Positions 1 to 8,576 of a stretch of DNA of 64,000 nt are shown piece after piece (within the stretch, counting starts at the first letter, position 1; the number at the start of each line of letters is the position of its first letter). The notes beneath the pieces are model-generated. The model was not told the DNA's origin and searched no databases. It saw only the letters and a program-made list of their open reading frames with translations. The position numbers were made by a program, and so were the translations under genes. The DNA lies in contig CAZFLR010000003.1 in assembly GCA_964519385.1 (NCBI GenBank), forward strand, positions 54,886-118,885, read 5' to 3'. This stretch comes from SVFI01 sp964519385 (GTDB taxonomy: Bacteria > Bacillota > Clostridia > Lachnospirales > Lachnospiraceae).

Positions 1-389
1 CCCGGAAGGAAACGCCGCGCAATTTTCAGCGTATCAATCCCCCTTCTTTCAAAAACCGTTCCCTTCGGCTTTTCATTGAGAATCGATTTTTTCAAAAAAG
101 AATAATCAAAAATAATATTGTGTCCGACCAGGACATCCTCTCCAAGAAACTCCAGAAGACTGTCCGCCACATCCGAAAATAAAGGGCAACCCTTCAGCAT
201 TTCATCCGTAATTCCCGTAATTTCCGTTGTCTCTTTATTTAATTTTCTCCCCGGGTAAATCAGTTCGGAAAAGGTGTCCGTCATCCTTCCGTCCCGGATT
301 CTCACCGCCCCGATTTCAATAATCTTCTCGGTACGGGGATTCAGTCCCGTCATTTCCAGATCAATGACTGTTGCATTCAAACTGTTCAT
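1..389 (-). CDS. DnaQ-like 3'-5' exonuclease, partial (3' end beyond the window)
   Basis: The reverse strand reads from an ATG at 389 to the window edge without a stop. The product begins MNSLNATVIDLEMTGLNP, which is the ExoI motif of DEDDh exonucleases (catalytic D-x-E), followed by an IIEIGAVRI strand and a VGHNIIFDYSFL segment that matches ExoII. Family members proofread DNA as the polymerase III epsilon subunit or act as stand-alone nucleases; which applies here cannot be decided because the third motif lies outside the window. The start lies 2 bp past the TAA stop of the radical SAM gene upstream, so the two are probably co-transcribed. Confidence 0.85.
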   Translation of the reverse strand, partial: MNSLNATVIDLEMTGLNPRTEKIIEIGAVRIRDGRMTDTFSELIYPGRKLNKETTEITGITDEMLKGCPLFSDVADSLLEFLGEDVLVGHNIIFDYSFLKKSILNEKPKGTVFERRGIDTLKIARRFLP

Positions 390-391
390 TA

Positions 392-2116
392 TTATATTCC
401 TATTCTGCAGACAACTGCCTCGCCCGTCAAAGGACTCCTCTTTTTATAGTCAAACAGCAGATATTCCGGCTTTTCCGCCGGCTCTCCTTCACTCTCAAAA
501 AACACCGGCTCGATATGCACGGACCTTGCAAGCATCCTCGCATCATACTCTCTGTACTCTCCGCTCAGAACCCTGTGCTCCCTTGCCTCCTCCTGAAAAA
601 AAGCTCGAAACTTCTCTCTGTAAGGGGTAAGCTCCTTCGCAAAAGAAGGACGCGTCTTACAATTTTCACGAAGATAAAGGTCTATAGTCATTTTTTCTTC
701 AAAAAAAGCTCTCTCCTGCCCCGTAATTCCGGCAGTTTCCTCCAAAAATGACAAAAGCACCTGATAGCGATAGCTTCTTGCCGGTGACTGGACAAAATAT
801 CCTTTCCGTTCATAATAATCGGCTAATTCTTCAAAAAATGCAAATGCAGAGGAAAACCTTTTCACCGCATGCGGAAGCGTCCTTGTGAACTGATTGCTGT
901 TATAATATATTTCCACCATTTCTTCTATCCGCTTAAGTCTGCAGACATCATCAAAGGGCAGCCAGTTCGTGCGAAGAACCTCATACGTCGGCTGCGTGCG
1001 ATACACAAGACCGTATTCCGGTGCCTTATCGTGCATCTTAGAACCCTTAAGCACCTTTAAAAAGCCAAGCTGAAGCTGCTCCGGCTGCATGGAAAAAACG
1101 TCATTAAAGGATTGCGCAAAAGACACATAATCCTCATAAGGAAGTCCGGCAATTAAATCAAGATGTATATGAATATTGTCCGCCTTCCTAATGCGTTCCA
1201 CAACCGCCCTTAATTTTTCAATATCCATTCTTCGGTCAATTTCACGTATCGTCTGCTCGTTAGTTGACTGCACACCGATTTCTAGCTGTACTGCCCCCGG
1301 ACGGAACCGTTCGAGAAGCGACAATTCTTCCTCTCCGAGCAGGTCCGCGGCAATTTCAAAATGGAAATTCGTCACCCCGTTATCGTGTGAAAGCAGATAT
1401 TCCCATATCGAGACTGCATGCTTTTTATTGCAATTAAATGTGCGGTCAATAAATTTAACCTGCTTTACCTTTTTTTCTATAAAATAGGAAAGCTCCTTCT
1501 TTACAATATCTAAATCCCTGAGCCTTACCGTCTTGTCAATGGATGAAAGACAATAACTGCACCTGAACGGGCAGCCCCGGCTCGATTCATAATATATAAT
1601 CCTGTTTTCAAACGGAGCATCCTCCTGATATAAAAACGGAATTTCGGAGAGCTCGGTTCCTTCGTCTTCCGGCTGTATATAAGTAACCTTCGACAAATCC
1701 TCTCCTTTTTCCTCCGCCCGGCGATAAAGGGACATCAGGTCATAAAACGGCTTTTCTCCTTCTCCCCGTATAATTCCGGTTAAGAACCGGTGCTTCTTAA
1801 GAAGCTCCCCGGCATTAAAAGACACCTCCGGTCCCCCAAACCAGATCTGAACCGCAGGCAGGAGCTTTTTTATCTCCTCTGCCAGCTCAAGAATATGGGA
1901 AATATTCCATATATAACAGGAAAACCCGATTACATCCGGTTTTCTCCGGTACAAATCCGCAAGAATGTCCGAAAATGCATTGTTGATGGTATATTCTGCC
2001 AGCTCTATGTGACTTGCCAGATCCGGATCCTTACTTACTGCATATGCCCGAAGTGAGTAAATCGCCGGATTTGAATGTATGTATTTAGTATTTAACGCCG
2101 TCAGTAAAAATTTCAT
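392..2116 (-). CDS. B12-binding-domain radical SAM protein (DUF4080 type)
   Basis: A 574-residue protein. Residues 1-130 resemble a cobalamin-binding Rossmann domain but lack the DxHxxG base-off motif. The radical SAM cluster motif CxxxCxxC is at C182, C186 and C189 (GCPFRCSYC), and the remainder resembles the DUF4080 tail of this family. Such proteins cleave S-adenosylmethionine through a 4Fe-4S cluster; the substrate is unknown. The longer open frame reaches 2230, but ATG 2116 is preferred: it has an AAGGA ribosome site and lies just downstream of a TTGAGA-17-TATACT promoter at 2169-2197, so an upstream start would fall before transcription begins. The DnaQ-like gene follows 2 bp later. Confidence 0.85.
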   Translation of the reverse strand: MKFLLTALNTKYIHSNPAIYSLRAYAVSKDPDLASHIELAEYTINNAFSDILADLYRRKPDVIGFSCYIWNISHILELAEEIKKLLPAVQIWFGGPEVSFNAGELLKKHRFLTGIIRGEGEKPFYDLMSLYRRAEEKGEDLSKVTYIQPEDEGTELSEIPFLYQEDAPFENRIIYYESSRGCPFRCSYCLSSIDKTVRLRDLDIVKKELSYFIEKKVKQVKFIDRTFNCNKKHAVSIWEYLLSHDNGVTNFHFEIAADLLGEEELSLLERFRPGAVQLEIGVQSTNEQTIREIDRRMDIEKLRAVVERIRKADNIHIHLDLIAGLPYEDYVSFAQSFNDVFSMQPEQLQLGFLKVLKGSKMHDKAPEYGLVYRTQPTYEVLRTNWLPFDDVCRLKRIEEMVEIYYNSNQFTRTLPHAVKRFSSAFAFFEELADYYERKGYFVQSPARSYRYQVLLSFLEETAGITGQERAFFEEKMTIDLYLRENCKTRPSFAKELTPYREKFRAFFQEEAREHRVLSGEYREYDARMLARSVHIEPVFFESEGEPAEKPEYLLFDYKKRSPLTGEAVVCRIGI

Positions 2117-2168
2117 TTTCCCGTCCTTTTTCCCTTCACAAATTTTCTGCCCCCCATCCCATACGTTC

Positions 2169-2197
2169 AGTATAATTACTTTTTGCTGTTTTCTCAA
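2169..2197 (-). promoter_or_regulatory. Sigma-A promoter for the radical SAM gene
   Basis: Read on the minus strand: -35 TTGAGA (2197-2192), a 17-bp spacer and -10 TATACT (2174-2169). It supports the start at 2116. It is divergent from the HD-GYP promoter 24 bp away. Confidence 0.7.
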
Positions 2198-2220
2198 TAC
2201 ACTTTCTTTAACTACTTTCA

Positions 2221-2249
2221 TTGACAGCATTTCTATTATCTTCTATAAT
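2221..2249 (+). promoter_or_regulatory. Perfect-consensus sigma-A promoter of the HD-GYP gene
   Basis: -35 TTGACA (2221-2226), a 17-bp spacer and -10 TATAAT (2244-2249), all exactly consensus. The start codon at 2276 follows closely, giving a leader of about 20 nt with a GAGG ribosome site at 2264-2267. Confidence 0.85.
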
Positions 2250-2275
2250 TTTAAGATAAGAATGAGGTGGTGAAA

Positions 2276-3355
2276 ATGAAAAAAATTCAGGTAAAAGACA
2301 TTCGTCCCGGAATGGTAACTGCCGAGGATATTTATTCCATTGACGGGCAGCTTATTCTGGGTAAGAAAGTTATACTTGCGGATAAAAATATAGAGAAGCT
2401 TGACTCCTTCGGTATCTATTCCATCAAGGTGGAAGACCGGGTCGTTTCCCTTGACCAGTCGATGATGAATGTATCTCCGTCCTACTGTGACCGGATTCGC
2501 TCAAAGCCCGGATTTATCGAGTTTAAAGAGAACTTTGAATCTCATGTTTCTCTGCTTCAGACGGGATTAAATCAAATTGTCGAATCCAACTCCAATTTTG
2601 ATGCGGAAAACCTTGTATCCCAGACGCTGACACTCATGGACAACATCGACAACTCCGTTAATCTGATGGATATGCTGATTAACATGCGCGATTATGATGA
2701 CTCTACATATGCACATTGCGTCAACGCCGCGATTATCTCTAATATTTTCGCCGGCTGGCTCAACCTAAGCAGAGAAGATCGCGTCATCGCAACCTCATGC
2801 GGACTGTTTCATGATATCGGTAAAATCAAGGTTCCCGAAAGTATTCTCAAGAAGCCCGGAGCACTCACTCCGGCAGAATTTGAAGCCATCAAACACCACC
2901 CTCTGGACGGCTATAATATTCTTGACGCAGCGGGACTTGACGAGGAAGTGAAAAATGCCGCCCTCATGCACCACGAAAAGTGCGACGGAAGCGGATATCC
3001 TTACGGTTTTACGCGCGACAGAATATCCTTCTTTGCCAAGATGATTACCATTGTGGATATCTATGATGCAATGACCAGCAAACGTGTATACCGGAATCCG
3101 ATTTGTCCTTTCGACGTTATCGAAGAATTTGAAAAAGAAGGCTTTGACAAGTACGACACCAACATGATTCTTACCTTCCTTCGCAACGTCAGCAATTCCT
3201 TTATCGGTTTCCGCGTAAGACTCAACAACGGTCTTGAAGGTGAAGTGGTCTTCATTCACCCGGAACATTTGTCTCGACCGACCATTAAATGCGCAAACAA
3301 CAAGTTTATTGATCTTTCGGTATATAAAGATATGAAGATTACAGCAATCATATAA
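2276..3355 (+). CDS. HD-GYP domain protein (probable c-di-GMP phosphodiesterase)
   Basis: 359 residues. The N-terminal 60 residues (IRPGMVTAEDIY...) match the small domain common ahead of clostridial HD-GYP modules. The HD-GYP core carries HDIGK at about residues 179-183, HHE at about 232-234 and DGSGYP just after. These are the metal ligands and signature of phosphodiesterases that hydrolyse cyclic di-GMP. No membrane segment is visible, so it is cytoplasmic. The frame opens at GTG 2267, but ATG 2276 has GAGG 8 bp upstream and is preferred. A paralogue with the same architecture lies at 13979-15031. Confidence 0.88.
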   Translation: MKKIQVKDIRPGMVTAEDIYSIDGQLILGKKVILADKNIEKLDSFGIYSIKVEDRVVSLDQSMMNVSPSYCDRIRSKPGFIEFKENFESHVSLLQTGLNQIVESNSNFDAENLVSQTLTLMDNIDNSVNLMDMLINMRDYDDSTYAHCVNAAIISNIFAGWLNLSREDRVIATSCGLFHDIGKIKVPESILKKPGALTPAEFEAIKHHPLDGYNILDAAGLDEEVKNAALMHHEKCDGSGYPYGFTRDRISFFAKMITIVDIYDAMTSKRVYRNPICPFDVIEEFEKEGFDKYDTNMILTFLRNVSNSFIGFRVRLNNGLEGEVVFIHPEHLSRPTIKCANNKFIDLSVYKDMKITAII

Positions 3356-3402
3356 TAAAAGAAACACAATATAAAATACAATATAAGAAAAAGGAGAAAG
3401 AT

Positions 3403-4773
3403 ATGGGATTAATCAGAGCACTTAAAAATGCCGTAGGATCTACGGCAGCAGACCAGTGGCGCGAGTATTTCTACTGCGACTCACTCAGTGAAAATGTCCT
3501 TGTTGCAAAGGGAGAGAAGAGAACAAGCGACAGACGCGGAACTAGCAATACCAAAGGTGAATCCAACATCATTTCCAACGGCTCCATCATCGCTGTCAAT
3601 GAAGGTCAGTGTATGCTTATCATTGAACAGGGGAAGGTTGCTGAGGTCTGTGCAGAAGCAGGCGAATTCATCTATGAAAGTTCTACCGAGCCAAGCCTTT
3701 TCTATGGTTCTCTCGGAGAAAATGTCAAGAAGACCTTTTCCCTGATTGGAAAACGTTTTACATTCGGCGGCGATCCGGCGAAGGACCAGAGAGTATACTA
3801 TTTCAACACTAAGGAAATACTCGGAAACAAATACGGAACAATGAATCCGGTTCCTTTCCGCGTTGTTGACAACAACATCGGTCTGGATATCGACATTTCC
3901 ATCCGTTGTAACGGCGAATATTCATACAAGATTGTCGATCCTCTTCTCTTTTACACAAATGTCTGCGCCAATGTGGCAGACGAATACACAAGAGACCGTA
4001 TCGACAGCCAGTTAAAGACAGAGCTTCTCACGGCTCTTCAGCCGGCATTTGCAAAAGTTTCTGCCCTTGGTGTCCGCTACAGCGAGCTTCCGGGACATAC
4101 CATGGAAATTGCAGATGCATTAAATGAAGTTCTCTCCGAAAAATGGGCGGAACTTCGCGGTCTTGAAATTGCCTCCTTCGGTATCAATACAGTGAAGGCT
4201 TCCGAAGAAGACGAGGCAATGATTAAAGAATTACAGAAAACAGCCGTTCTTCGCAATTCCAACATGGCTGCTGCCACTCTCGTGAGTGCACAGGCTGAGG
4301 CTATGAAGGCTGCTGCTTCCAATACATCTACAGGTCCTATGATGGCATTTGCCGGAATGAACATGGCAAATATGGCCGGCGGAATGGATGCAACTGCTCT
4401 CTTCCAGATGGGACAAAATCAGGCAGCTCCGGTCACTCAGGCACAGCCGGTTGCTCCTGTTGCTCCGGCTCCTCAGGCTGCTCCGGCAAACACATGGACA
4501 TGTACATGCGGTCACTCAGGCAACACCAATAAGTTCTGCAGCGAGTGCGGCGCAAGAAAACCGGAAGAACAGACAACTGACGGCTGGATTTGTCCGGTAT
4601 GTTCCGCACAGAACAAAGGTAAATTCTGCGGAGAGTGCGGAACCCAGAAACCGACGGGCGAGCCTCTTTACAAATGCGACAAATGTGGCTGGGAACCGGC
4701 TGATCCGAAGAATCCGCCGAAATTCTGTCCGGAGTGCGGAGATCCGTTTAACGAAGACGACATTATCAAATGA
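3403..4773 (+). CDS. SPFH-domain protein with three C-terminal zinc ribbons (YdjI-like)
   Basis: 456 residues. Residues 1-300 form an SPFH/'virion core'-like module of the type seen in B. subtilis YdjI. An Ala/Met-rich helical stretch and an AP-rich linker follow. The tail contains three C-x-C/CxxC...CxxCG zinc ribbons (CTCGHS...FCSECG, CPVC...FCGECG, CDKCG...FCPECG). SPFH proteins scaffold membrane microdomains; YdjI-type proteins work with phage-shock-like membrane stress systems, which is family knowledge rather than shown here. AAAGGAG sits upstream of ATG 3403. The stop overlaps the next start by 4 bp (ATGA), implying translational coupling. Confidence 0.8.
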   Translation: MGLIRALKNAVGSTAADQWREYFYCDSLSENVLVAKGEKRTSDRRGTSNTKGESNIISNGSIIAVNEGQCMLIIEQGKVAEVCAEAGEFIYESSTEPSLFYGSLGENVKKTFSLIGKRFTFGGDPAKDQRVYYFNTKEILGNKYGTMNPVPFRVVDNNIGLDIDISIRCNGEYSYKIVDPLLFYTNVCANVADEYTRDRIDSQLKTELLTALQPAFAKVSALGVRYSELPGHTMEIADALNEVLSEKWAELRGLEIASFGINTVKASEEDEAMIKELQKTAVLRNSNMAAATLVSAQAEAMKAAASNTSTGPMMAFAGMNMANMAGGMDATALFQMGQNQAAPVTQAQPVAPVAPAPQAAPANTWTCTCGHSGNTNKFCSECGARKPEEQTTDGWICPVCSAQNKGKFCGECGTQKPTGEPLYKCDKCGWEPADPKNPPKFCPECGDPFNEDDIIK

Positions 4774-5534
4774 GTGCTACGCTGATTTTATTCATTATAA
4801 CTTTGGTGCTCCTGTTACTAGTTATCGGTGCTGTTTATTACGGTGTTTATACACTGAAACAAAAGACCCGGCAATTTTCCAGAGAGGTATTCGGAACGGA
4901 TTCCTTAAAGGACGGTTTTGAACAGATAGAAGCAGAATACGCAACTACGCCAAAATCCGTATCTGCCGTGACAAGCCTTTATCTTCCGAAGATTACCAGA
5001 GATTTCCCGGAATTCTCTTACGAGGAAATGAAGACAAAAGCACAGAATGTACTAACTTCCTTTCTTCTTGCCGTAAATGATTTCAATCCCGGCAAATTAA
5101 CGGAAGGAAACTCAGAACTGAAAAACAAACTGGAGCATACCATAGCCCTATTAAAAAACAAAAATAAAAGAGAACACTTTGACAATATCAAAATACATCG
5201 CACGGAGATTTCCGGCTATACGAAAAAGTCCGGCCGCTGCGTCATTACCATGCAGACCTCTGTGCAGTATTATCACTATATTACAGATCACGACGGACGT
5301 GTGATTTCCGGTTCTAAAAGCATTTTATATCAGTCTAAGTACGAAACGGATTTAATCTATATTCAGGACCGTGCACTGGTAGAGGGTGATCTCAGTGATG
5401 CAGAAGGCCTCAACTGCCCTAACTGCGGAGCTCCGATTACCAATCTCGGTTCCAAATTCTGTGAATATTGCGGAACCGGTGTTGTTGCCTACAATATCCA
5501 CGTATGGAGTTTTTCTGATGTGAGAGAGTGTTAA
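4770..5534 (+). CDS. Membrane-anchored Tim44-like protein with C-terminal zinc ribbon
   Basis: 254 residues: one N-terminal transmembrane helix (about 3-27), a soluble domain resembling the bacterial Tim44-like fold (residues about 60-210), then a zinc ribbon (CPNCGAPIT...FCEYCG) at the end. Its zinc ribbon resembles those of the SPFH neighbour, whose gene it overlaps by 4 bp, so the two probably form a membrane complex. No catalytic residues are seen and no specific function is assigned. A strong hairpin terminator follows. Confidence 0.65.
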   Translation: MSATLILFIITLVLLLLVIGAVYYGVYTLKQKTRQFSREVFGTDSLKDGFEQIEAEYATTPKSVSAVTSLYLPKITRDFPEFSYEEMKTKAQNVLTSFLLAVNDFNPGKLTEGNSELKNKLEHTIALLKNKNKREHFDNIKIHRTEISGYTKKSGRCVITMQTSVQYYHYITDHDGRVISGSKSILYQSKYETDLIYIQDRALVEGDLSDAEGLNCPNCGAPITNLGSKFCEYCGTGVVAYNIHVWSFSDVREC

Positions 5535-5550
5535 AAACTAAATAGTCACG

Positions 5551-5584
5551 AAAAAAGCAGCCCTGATGAATCGGGCTGCTTTTC
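5551..5584. terminator. Bidirectional intrinsic terminator
   Basis: AGCAGCCC and GGGCTGCT pair around a short loop, flanked by an A-run on the left and a T-run on the right. It can end the SPFH/Tim44 operon on the plus strand and the chemoreceptor gene on the minus strand. Confidence 0.85.
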
Positions 5585-5600
5585 TTATGTATTTATTCTT

Positions 5601-7517
5601 TTATATCTTGAAAATAGATAATGCATCTTCCAGCTTGCCGGCCAGTAAACGAAGTCTCTCGGATGAAACCTCAAGCGTATCCATTGTATCTGTCATGCCA
5701 CGGGCTGCTGACATTGTATTCTGTGTGGAAGCTTCGTTCTGTTCTGAAATGGATGCAAGATTATGTACCACATCCTGAATCGCATCACCTGATTCGCTCA
5801 GTACATCCACCTTGTCACGAATGCTTTCTATGTTGTCAAGAGAACGGGAAACTCCGACTGCCACGGCATTGGATTTTTCCATCGTCTCTTCCAGCTTCTG
5901 TTTCTGCTGGTCCATCTTAACCTTGACCACATCCATGACCTCGACCATTTTATCCGATTCGGAAATAATCTCCGCAATAATCTGTTCCACTTCCGCAGCA
6001 GCGGTATTTGACTGCTCTGCAAGCTTACTAATCTGCATTGCCACGACTGCAAAGCCTCTTCCTGCATCACCTGCTCTGGCTGCCTCAATACTCGCATTCA
6101 GGGAGAGAAGATCCGTCTCCTCCGCAATATTCTGAATCATAGTAATTGCCGACTGCACTGATTCAATAGAGCTATGTAAAGCATTAATCTGCTCCGCAAC
6201 CTTCGTCACAGATGCAACAGTCTCTTCATTTGAAGCATTTAACTCATCAATAATCTGCTCGGAAGCCTTTTCTGCATCTGACATCTGCTCTGCATTCTGC
6301 GTCAGATAATCCACTTCCTCCGTGATGTAGGTAATCTGTTCACCAATCATATCTACATTCTGTCTTGCAACACCTGTCTCATCCGCCTGTGTCGCAGAAC
6401 CCTTCGTAATCTCTTCCAGTGAACCATACACGCCATCTACTGTTTCCTTGGTGCCCTGTGCCAGTCCTGTCAACTGGTCTGCAGACACTGCAAGATCTCC
6501 GGCAGAAACCTTGATATTATCTACAATCCTGCGCAGCGAATTCTGAAGCTGAACCGAAATGTTGTAAATGTCGCCGAGCTCATCCCTGCGCATCTGGAAT
6601 TTCGGATCAGATGGTATTGAGAGCTGTCCATCTGCGATTTTTGCAAGAAACTCTTTGGTTACCAGCATAACACGTACCATGCTCTTTGCTGATATGGAAA
6701 TAGAAGTCCAAGCAATAACCATAAGAATGATTGCTACCAGTATAATATTCAGAGACTGCTTAAAAACAACCTGATCCGTATGTCCTGTATCCTTTGTCAC
6801 ACAGACGATACCATCCGTATGCTGGAGTTTCTGATAGTACGCATGATATTCTGTGCCCGAAATCGAGGCTCTTTCAGCAAATACGACATCCTCTTTCTTT
6901 ACCTGCTCAGCTATATCCGTATCCAGCGTTCCCGCATCACCTGCCATCGTCGAGTAGACGCTGTTTCCGCCTGAATAAATCGTAAACTCAAAATCCGTCT
7001 TTTCTTTTAACTCTTCAATAAATCCTGTATCGCCCGCTCCGTACATTTCATCCGCTGAAACCGCTGCCACCTGTAATGCTGTCTCAACTTCTCCCATCAT
7101 GGAATCCTCTAACAGATTGCTGGAAACCATCTCGAGTATGATACATGCAACAATAATAGGAATCACACCTACGGCTCTGATTCGGTTTTCAAAAGAAAAG
7201 AGATATTTCTTCTTTTTCTCCTTTACCGGAGGTTCTGCTTCCACAACTGGAGGCTCTTCCTCCACGACCGGTGGCTCCTCTTCCATAACCGGTGGCTCCT
7301 CCTCCTTTACCGGTGGCTCCTCTTCCATAACCGGAGGCTCTTCCTCCACAACCGGTGGCTCTTCCTCCACAACCGGTGGCTCTTCCTCCACAGCCGGTGA
7401 CTCCTCCTCAAACTGTATAATTTCTTCCCCGCTGGCGGCCTTCTCTGCCATCATCTTTGCAAATAACGCATCAATGTCCAGCTCCTCTTCCTGACCCGCT
7501 AAATCCTTCTCACTCAT
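5601..7517 (-). CDS. Methyl-accepting chemotaxis protein with a Pro/Glu heptad-repeat cytoplasmic tail
   Basis: 638 residues. Residues 1-37 are polar, and about 38-101 consist of nine near-identical heptads of the form PPVxEEE, followed by a Lys patch. TM1 (about 113-131), an extracytoplasmic sensor of about 120 residues, TM2 (about 252-275), HAMP, and a long coiled-coil signalling domain come next. The hairpin tip SLNASIEAARAGDAGRGFAVVA is the CheA/CheW contact region. Chemoreceptors usually start almost directly with TM1, so the 105-residue acidic tail is unusual. The promoter is at 7566-7594 and AAAGGAG precedes the ATG. It fits with the flagellar genes at 40-45 kb. Confidence 0.92.
   Translation of the reverse strand: MSEKDLAGQEEELDIDALFAKMMAEKAASGEEIIQFEEESPAVEEEPPVVEEEPPVVEEEPPVMEEEPPVKEEEPPVMEEEPPVVEEEPPVVEAEPPVKEKKKKYLFSFENRIRAVGVIPIIVACIILEMVSSNLLEDSMMGEVETALQVAAVSADEMYGAGDTGFIEELKEKTDFEFTIYSGGNSVYSTMAGDAGTLDTDIAEQVKKEDVVFAERASISGTEYHAYYQKLQHTDGIVCVTKDTGHTDQVVFKQSLNIILVAIILMVIAWTSISISAKSMVRVMLVTKEFLAKIADGQLSIPSDPKFQMRRDELGDIYNISVQLQNSLRRIVDNIKVSAGDLAVSADQLTGLAQGTKETVDGVYGSLEEITKGSATQADETGVARQNVDMIGEQITYITEEVDYLTQNAEQMSDAEKASEQIIDELNASNEETVASVTKVAEQINALHSSIESVQSAITMIQNIAEETDLLSLNASIEAARAGDAGRGFAVVAMQISKLAEQSNTAAAEVEQIIAEIISESDKMVEVMDVVKVKMDQQKQKLEETMEKSNAVAVGVSRSLDNIESIRDKVDVLSESGDAIQDVVHNLASISEQNEASTQNTMSAARGMTDTMDTLEVSSERLRLLAGKLEDALSIFKI
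7222..7411. repeat. 21-bp coding tandem repeats (PPVxEEE heptads) in the chemoreceptor gene
   Basis: Nine imperfect 21-bp units encode PPV-x-EEE, with variation mainly at the fourth residue (V, M, K). The third-position drift between units suggests an old array, although some neighbouring units are nearly identical. Unit number could vary between strains by slippage without breaking the frame. Confidence 0.85.
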
Positions 7518-7565
7518 TTGTGCTTCTCTCCTTTACATGATTAATTTATCGAAAAGTACAATGTA

Positions 7566-7594
7566 ATTGTATCATAAACCCGGCTATAAACCAA
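7566..7594 (-). promoter_or_regulatory. Sigma-A-like promoter of the chemoreceptor gene
   Basis: Minus strand: -35 TTGGTT (7594-7589), 17-bp spacer, -10 TACAAT (7571-7566). It lies 49 bp before the ATG at 7517. A sigma-D-like sequence is not evident here. Confidence 0.55.
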
Positions 7595-7628
7595 GTATCT
7601 TTTCAGCCAAAAACGATTCCCCCCAACG

Positions 7629-7665
7629 CAAAAAGACCGGTGATAATACCGATCTTTTCCCTATC
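7629..7665. terminator. Orphan terminator-like hairpin
   Basis: AAAGACCGGT pairs with ACCGATCTTT with one mismatch, and is flanked by an A-run (left) and T-run (right). On the minus strand it would end a short transcript that begins downstream of the LytTR terminator. No coding gene precedes it. Confidence 0.55.
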
Positions 7666-7776
7666 CCATAATCTATTTCCCCTTAATTCTTTCACACAAG
7701 AATTCGACAAAAACAGAATAGCATATTTTCTTTAAAATAAAAGCTATTTTACATGAATGACATAAATTGCGACATG

Positions 7777-7816
7777 AAAAAAGGACGACTCCGGTTTGAT
7801 ATGCGGAATCATCCTT
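7777..7816 (-). terminator. Terminator of the LytTR response regulator gene
   Basis: Minus strand: a 13-bp stem (AAGGATGATTCCG with CGGAGTCGTCCTT, two G-U pairs) followed by six T. It lies 16 bp after the LytTR stop codon. Confidence 0.85.
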
Positions 7817-7832
7817 CTTCTTGGAATCTTTT

Positions 7833-8564
7833 TTATTTATCCGTTCGCCCTGCATTTGAATGAAAATCACTCAGTACCTTTTTAAACTCCTGACACCGTC
7901 TTTCGCTGATGGGCACAGTTTCCAGCGTAGTAAAAACCACCTCGTTTGCCACACACGAGCGGGCGTATCTCATATTTACAAGGTACGCTCTGTGTACCAG
8001 ATAGAAACCCTTTTTTTCAAGAATTTCCGTCAGGTCTGAAATCTTGCTTCTTATCGGCAGAATCTCACCGCTCTTTATATGCATCATAACAGAGCGTGCC
8101 TGTGCTTCAATGTATACAATATCATCCAGACTGACAAAAATATTTCCGCTGTTTACAAGCTGAAACTGCATTTTCTGCTTTGTCTGAATCAGGAGAACAG
8201 CACTTTTGACCGCTTCAAAAAAATCTCCTGCGCCGTCCTGTTTGCCAAGATAGCGGAATGCATTTACCTTATATCCTGCCTTCATATATTCATCATACGC
8301 CGTCAAAAAAATGAGAATCCCGTTCGGGCAATATTCCCTATATTTCTCCGCCGTCTCAAGGCCTGACATTTCCGGCATTGCAATATCCATAAATACGATA
8401 TCGAAAACTTCCCTGTCCTTTAAAAACTGTACTCCTGAGCTATATTCCCGAATCGTGAACAGAAAAGGTATTCTTCTCATGACATCTTCCAGCTTCTTTC
8501 TGGTAAGTACACGAAACATTGTCTCATCATCAACAATAGCAACTGTAATATCTGTCTGATTCAT
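7833..8564 (-). CDS. LytTR-family response regulator
   Basis: 243 residues. The receiver domain (1-125) has the acidic pair D12/D13, the phosphoacceptor D60 (IVFMDIAMPE) and a conserved T/K pair later. A LytTR DNA-binding domain occupies about 135-235 (VYIEAQARSV...VHRAYLVN). AgrA/LytR-type regulators bind direct repeats upstream of targets after phosphorylation by a partner kinase. No histidine kinase is present nearby. The gene begins 12 bp after the D-2-hydroxyacid dehydrogenase stop, so the enzyme and regulator are probably one transcript. AAGGGGAAGG precedes the ATG. Confidence 0.88.
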   Translation of the reverse strand: MNQTDITVAIVDDETMFRVLTRKKLEDVMRRIPFLFTIREYSSGVQFLKDREVFDIVFMDIAMPEMSGLETAEKYREYCPNGILIFLTAYDEYMKAGYKVNAFRYLGKQDGAGDFFEAVKSAVLLIQTKQKMQFQLVNSGNIFVSLDDIVYIEAQARSVMMHIKSGEILPIRSKISDLTEILEKKGFYLVHRAYLVNMRYARSCVANEVVFTTLETVPISERRCQEFKKVLSDFHSNAGRTDK

Positions 8565-8576
8565 GATCCTTCCCCT

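Larger units (their letters stand above)
7518..7832. other. 315-bp gene-free interval with two hairpins and the chemoreceptor promoter
   Basis: No convincing gene is visible. The interval holds the LytTR gene terminator (7777-7816), a second terminator-like hairpin (7629-7665), and the chemoreceptor promoter (7566-7594). The second hairpin has no gene directly upstream on either strand. A 65-codon open frame at 7673-7870 overlaps the LytTR gene and its terminator and is not believed. Confidence 0.6.

Noticed and set aside
2117..2230. An N-terminal extension of the radical SAM protein
   Set aside because: It would begin upstream of a good minus-strand promoter and lacks a ribosome site; the family fold starts at the 2116 methionine.
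7099..7494. 131-codon plus-strand open frame with Gly-Ser-Thr repeats
   Set aside because: It is the complement of the chemoreceptor heptad array.
7673..7870. 65-codon minus-strand frame
   Set aside because: It overlaps the end of the LytTR gene and passes through its terminator hairpin; composition does not look like a protein.
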